Source of the DNA: an uncultured Clostridia bacterium
GTDB taxonomy: Bacteria; Bacillota_A; Clostridia; TANB77; CAG-508
Assembly: GCA_944393295.1 (NCBI GenBank)
Contig: CALXZR010000057.1
Location: forward strand, 1-8,397
Direction: 5' to 3'
Length of the DNA stretch: 8,397 nucleotides
The translations under genes and the position numbers were made by a program. Each line of letters opens with the position of its first letter. Positions within the stretch are counted from its first letter, which is position 1. Below, in pieces: positions 6,137 to 8,397 of the stretch. The notes under the pieces were generated by a model, which did no database searches, was not told the origin of the DNA, and worked only from the letters and a program-made list of their open reading frames with translations.

Positions 6137-8134
6137 TTAATAATTGATTATTAGTACTTCTTTACTCTTTCCTTTTTTTGTATTATAGCTAGAATTAGAG
6201 TAATCGTTATCAAGGTATATAACCTTATATTTTTTACTCCATTCTTTAAGCAATTTATTTTCTTTTCCCTTATGTTCCATAACATTGGATAATGCAAATT
6301 TAATATTTTTTTCATTAGCTTTGTCTAGATAATTATACAATTTTATCTCTTCTTCTTCTTTCCAATCTTTAAATCCTCTATTTCCATCATTATATGATCC
6401 TGTTGTAATTAAGTATGGTGGATCACAATATATAAAATCATCTTTTCCTAAATTTTCAATAGAAACCTTATCAAAGTCTTTCGATGAAAAATCTATATTC
6501 ATATTCTTTAACTTGTCTGAAAATAATATTAGGTTATTTTTCATATTTTCTGAAAACTGGCTTCTATTTCTTCCAAATGGATTATTGTATTCCCTATTAT
6601 TATTAAATCTAAATTGATAGTTAAATGAATAACATGTTAAGGTATATAAATCTATCGGATCTTTGGTTTCATTATAATGAATTCTGAATTTCTTATAAGC
6701 GCTTTCGTTTTCTTTACTTAATCCATAGCCTTTAATATTTGTATTTATTCTATCTAATACATTTTCTACTGAACTATTGTATAATTCTTTATATAGATCA
6801 ATTATGAAATCATTTATATCATTACATATAGTTTTGTTACTTTTTACATTTATTCCTACGTTAAATCCTCCTGAAAACAAGTCAACAAATGTATTTATAT
6901 CTGTTGGAAAATATTTCATTAGTTGAGGCAACAACTTATATTTTCCACCTATATAATTTAAAGGACTTTTAATATATTTTTTATGACTATCCACCATATA
7001 ATTATCTATATCATAAATATATTGTTCTTCATCTTCCATCAATGTTATAGGAACTTTTTCCATCATTGGTATATTAATATATATATTATTAATATTAAAC
7101 TCTTCCTTTTTCTTTATATAAAAAATATACTCATAATGTTTTTCTATTTTTTTAGTTAATTTATTTTCATATTGTTTATAAGGTATTTGATATAATTTGT
7201 ATGTATCTTTATCTCCATATTTTTTTAATATTTGTTCTATTTCTTCTTTTTTTAGTAAACCTTCCTGATTATAACTCATTATAATATGTTTAAATTTTGC
7301 ATTTTTTATAAGTTCTTCTAATTCATCATAAACTTTTGACTTTATACAATAATTTGATTTTTCTTCAGTATATGTCCTTATTCCTGTTTTACCATTAATT
7401 TGGGGTTCGTCATATCTTGCAATGGTTTCAAGTAAATGATAATTAGGTAAATACTGCCTTGAGTTATATGGTGGATCGATATATAGAATATCACCACTCA
7501 CTTTTTTTATTAATTCATTTGCATCTTCTCTATAACATTCATTTTCTTCATTATTATTTACAACATTTAACCTAATCATTTCAAACTTCTTAAATGCTCT
7601 CTTGTCCCAATCTTTCAAATATGCTCCATATGTACCCGTAATATTAGAAACAAAAGGAACTCCTTCAATTAAAGTTGCTAATAAATAAAAATATTCATTT
7701 TCTTTTATTAAATTTTCTTTTTTCCATTTTTCAATGGTAGTTCTTATATAATCAATTCTCTTTGCATTCTCTGGAGTTAAATACATTCTTTCACAATTAT
7801 CATTCGGTGAATAATTATCATAAATAAATGTTTTATATTTTTTTCTATTAATATTTATAGTTTCTAAATAATCTAATACATTTTCTACATTCAACTTGTT
7901 TTTTAGTTTTTCAAAATCTGGTATTTCATTATTTGTTATTGTTGCTCTTTGAAGCACATATGAAAAATATAAAATATCATTTGAAATTATTTTATATCTA
8001 TTTTTAAAGAATCTAGCAACTGATGAAGTACCTGAAAACAAATCACAAAAGACTTTTTCATTTCCGTCACAGTTGTCTTTTATCACTTGATTTATATTCT
8101 TTAATAAATTAGTTTTATTTCCAATATATCTCAT
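6137..8134 (-). CDS. fokIM: Two-domain DNA N6-adenine methyltransferase of a FokI-type type IIS system (M.FokI-like)
   Basis: This 665-residue protein has two complete D12-class (Dam-like) adenine methyltransferases in one chain. Domain 1 begins at residue 1 with MRYIGNK, has the SAM-binding DLFSG at 31-35 and the catalytic DPPY at 220-223. Domain 2 begins near 388, with YIGGK at 394-398, DLFSGG at 418-423 and DPPY at 571-574. Length and layout match M.FokI (about 647 residues), and long stretches, such as NYQFRF and SNVMEHKG near the end, agree with my memory of that sequence. In M.FokI each domain methylates one strand of the asymmetric site GGATG/CATCC; the same division of labour is expected here. 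The linker (about 343-388) is acidic and seems longer than in M.FokI. Both catalytic motifs are intact, so it should protect host DNA from the endonuclease encoded 13 nt downstream. Its TAA abuts the SD of that gene. Specificity is inferred. Confidence 0.95.
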   Translation of the reverse strand: MRYIGNKTNLLKNINQVIKDNCDGNEKVFCDLFSGTSSVARFFKNRYKIISNDILYFSYVLQRATITNNEIPDFEKLKNKLNVENVLDYLETININRKKYKTFIYDNYSPNDNCERMYLTPENAKRIDYIRTTIEKWKKENLIKENEYFYLLATLIEGVPFVSNITGTYGAYLKDWDKRAFKKFEMIRLNVVNNNEENECYREDANELIKKVSGDILYIDPPYNSRQYLPNYHLLETIARYDEPQINGKTGIRTYTEEKSNYCIKSKVYDELEELIKNAKFKHIIMSYNQEGLLKKEEIEQILKKYGDKDTYKLYQIPYKQYENKLTKKIEKHYEYIFYIKKKEEFNINNIYINIPMMEKVPITLMEDEEQYIYDIDNYMVDSHKKYIKSPLNYIGGKYKLLPQLMKYFPTDINTFVDLFSGGFNVGINVKSNKTICNDINDFIIDLYKELYNSSVENVLDRINTNIKGYGLSKENESAYKKFRIHYNETKDPIDLYTLTCYSFNYQFRFNNNREYNNPFGRNRSQFSENMKNNLILFSDKLKNMNIDFSSKDFDKVSIENLGKDDFIYCDPPYLITTGSYNDGNRGFKDWKEEEEIKLYNYLDKANEKNIKFALSNVMEHKGKENKLLKEWSKKYKVIYLDNDYSNSSYNTKKGKSKEVLIINY

Positions 8135-8138
8135 TTTT

Positions 8139-8145
8139 CCTCCTT
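8139..8145 (-). promoter_or_regulatory. Strong ribosome binding site for the methyltransferase
   Basis: AAGGAGG is a full-length SD sequence, separated by four A residues from the ATG at 8134. It fixes the start of the two-domain methyltransferase. The second GGATG of the leader ends only 2 nt upstream of it. Confidence 0.85.
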
Positions 8146-8147
8146 TG

Positions 8148-8162
8148 CATCCTAAAACATCC
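8148..8162 (-). promoter_or_regulatory. Two tandem GGATG sites 10 bp apart in the methyltransferase leader
   Basis: GGATG occurs at 8158-8162 and again at 8148-8152 on the minus strand, with starts exactly 10 bp apart and both preceded by A. The first overlaps the predicted transcription start; the second lies between it and the SD. GGATG is the site recognised by FokI, whose relatives are encoded directly downstream. If this methyltransferase has the same specificity, the pair places two of its substrate sites on one face of the helix in its own control region. Self-regulation by binding or methylation is an inference. No separate controller (C) protein gene is visible in the window. Confidence 0.5.
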
Positions 8163-8164
8163 TT

Positions 8165-8193
8165 ATTTTATTACAATATATATTTTTTTTCAA
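8165..8193 (-). promoter_or_regulatory. Predicted sigma-70/SigA promoter for the restriction-modification operon
   Basis: Read on the minus strand, a -35 box TTGAAA (8188-8193) and a -10 box TAAAAT (8165-8170) each match the consensus at five of six positions and are separated by exactly 17 bp (8171-8187). The expected transcription start is near 8158-8160, giving a leader of about 25 nt before the ATG at 8134. The octamer ATATATTG occurs twice in direct orientation (8191-8198 and 8174-8181), 17 bp apart, over the -35 box and spacer; it could be an operator or simply AT-rich sequence. The region is very AT-rich, so chance matches are easy, but the position and spacing in the only sizeable gap upstream of the operon favour it. 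I find no equally good promoter in the gaps further down. Confidence 0.6.
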
Positions 8194-8216
8194 TATATTT
8201 CACAAATCTTTTACAA

Positions 8217-8396
8217 TTAATTTCTTCCAAAAAAATGATCATATATATAACCTGCTTTTATATACTTCTTCGTCAATTCCATTTTCTTCTTTTCTAATAA
8301 TTTTAAATATTTTTGTTTAAATACATTTTTACATAACCATTCAACTCCTTTACACGAAATAACAACTTCTCCATCAATAGAATATTTATATTCACT
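8217..8396 (-). CDS. C-terminal end of an unrecognised small protein (5' end outside window)
   Basis: An open frame enters from the right edge and ends at a TAA at 8217-8219, giving 59 visible residues. The visible part begins SEYKYSIDGEVVISCKG and ends YDHFFGRN. It is lysine-rich and mostly looks helical (a WLCKNVF stretch, then a lysine/leucine helix). No catalytic motif, membrane segment or signal is visible. The coding character (lysine/isoleucine-rich, no internal stop, same strand as all neighbours) supports a real gene. I do not recognise the family; the ending reminds me loosely of small accessory proteins in Firmicute mobile elements, but that is only an impression. It lies upstream of the promoter for the methyltransferase gene and is separated from that gene by 82 nt, so it probably belongs to a different transcription unit. 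No hairpin terminator is visible after its stop. Confidence 0.6.
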   Translation of the reverse strand, partial: SEYKYSIDGEVVISCKGVEWLCKNVFKQKYLKLLEKKKMELTKKYIKAGYIYDHFFGRN

Positions 8397-8397
8397 C

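Noticed and set aside
7068..7100. AT-rich near-palindrome in the methyltransferase gene as an internal start or operator
   Set aside because: It encodes the linker in frame, is simple TA-rich sequence, and no SD precedes the nearby methionine codons.
3216..8148. Avoidance of GGATG across the restriction-modification genes
   Set aside because: There is no site between 3345 and 8148, but only a few would be expected at this base composition, so the gap is not clearly significant; the window as a whole is not depleted.
1..8397. CRISPR arrays, tRNA or rRNA genes, insertion-sequence ends
   Set aside because: No regularly spaced repeats, no cloverleaf or conserved rRNA stretches, and no transposase gene or terminal repeats were seen.

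Overview
The window comes from a very AT-rich genome (roughly a quarter G+C by eye). Its genes have purine-rich coding strands and strong Shine-Dalgarno (SD) sequences, which suggests a low-GC Firmicute such as a clostridium. Similar genomes outside that group cannot be excluded. Every gene I can support lies on the minus strand, so transcription runs from high to low coordinates. Both ends of the window cut through genes.

At the right edge (8217-8396) is the 3' end of a small protein I do not recognise. A single well-formed promoter (-35 TTGAAA, 17-bp spacer, -10 TAAAAT) follows at 8165-8193, with a short leader. The next two genes form a complete type IIS restriction-modification pair of the FokI family. 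The first (6137-8134) encodes one chain carrying two adenine methyltransferases, like M.FokI. The second (4375-6123) encodes a FokI-type endonuclease with intact catalytic residues. The leader holds two GGATG sites, the sequence FokI recognises, exactly 10 bp apart between the -10 box and the SD.

Four more genes follow with almost no gaps: a helical/TPR-like protein with a C-terminal cold-shock domain (2992-4347), an RnlA-type HEPN ribonuclease toxin (1977-3014), its RnlB-type antitoxin (1610-1966), and a second, different HEPN protein with a possible NTF2-like C-terminus (335-1600). After a 66-nt gap holding a perfect 10-bp inverted repeat, a PD-(D/E)XK nuclease starts at 268 and runs off the left edge.

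The whole stretch reads as one compact defence island. DNA cleavage (FokI-like enzyme plus methylase) is followed by an RNA-cleaving abortive-infection module (RnlAB plus a cold-shock-domain partner and a second HEPN protein), then another DNA nuclease. Most genes are separated by only 9-27 nt, or overlap, and at several junctions the stop codon abuts or lies inside the next SD, so coupled translation is likely. Both DNA nuclease genes start with TTG, while the other full-length genes start with ATG. The parts least explained by known systems are the overlapping cold-shock protein/rnlA/rnlB set, the second HEPN gene directly behind rnlB, and the paired GGATG sites in the leader. Family assignments rest on remembered sequences and motifs, not on a database search.
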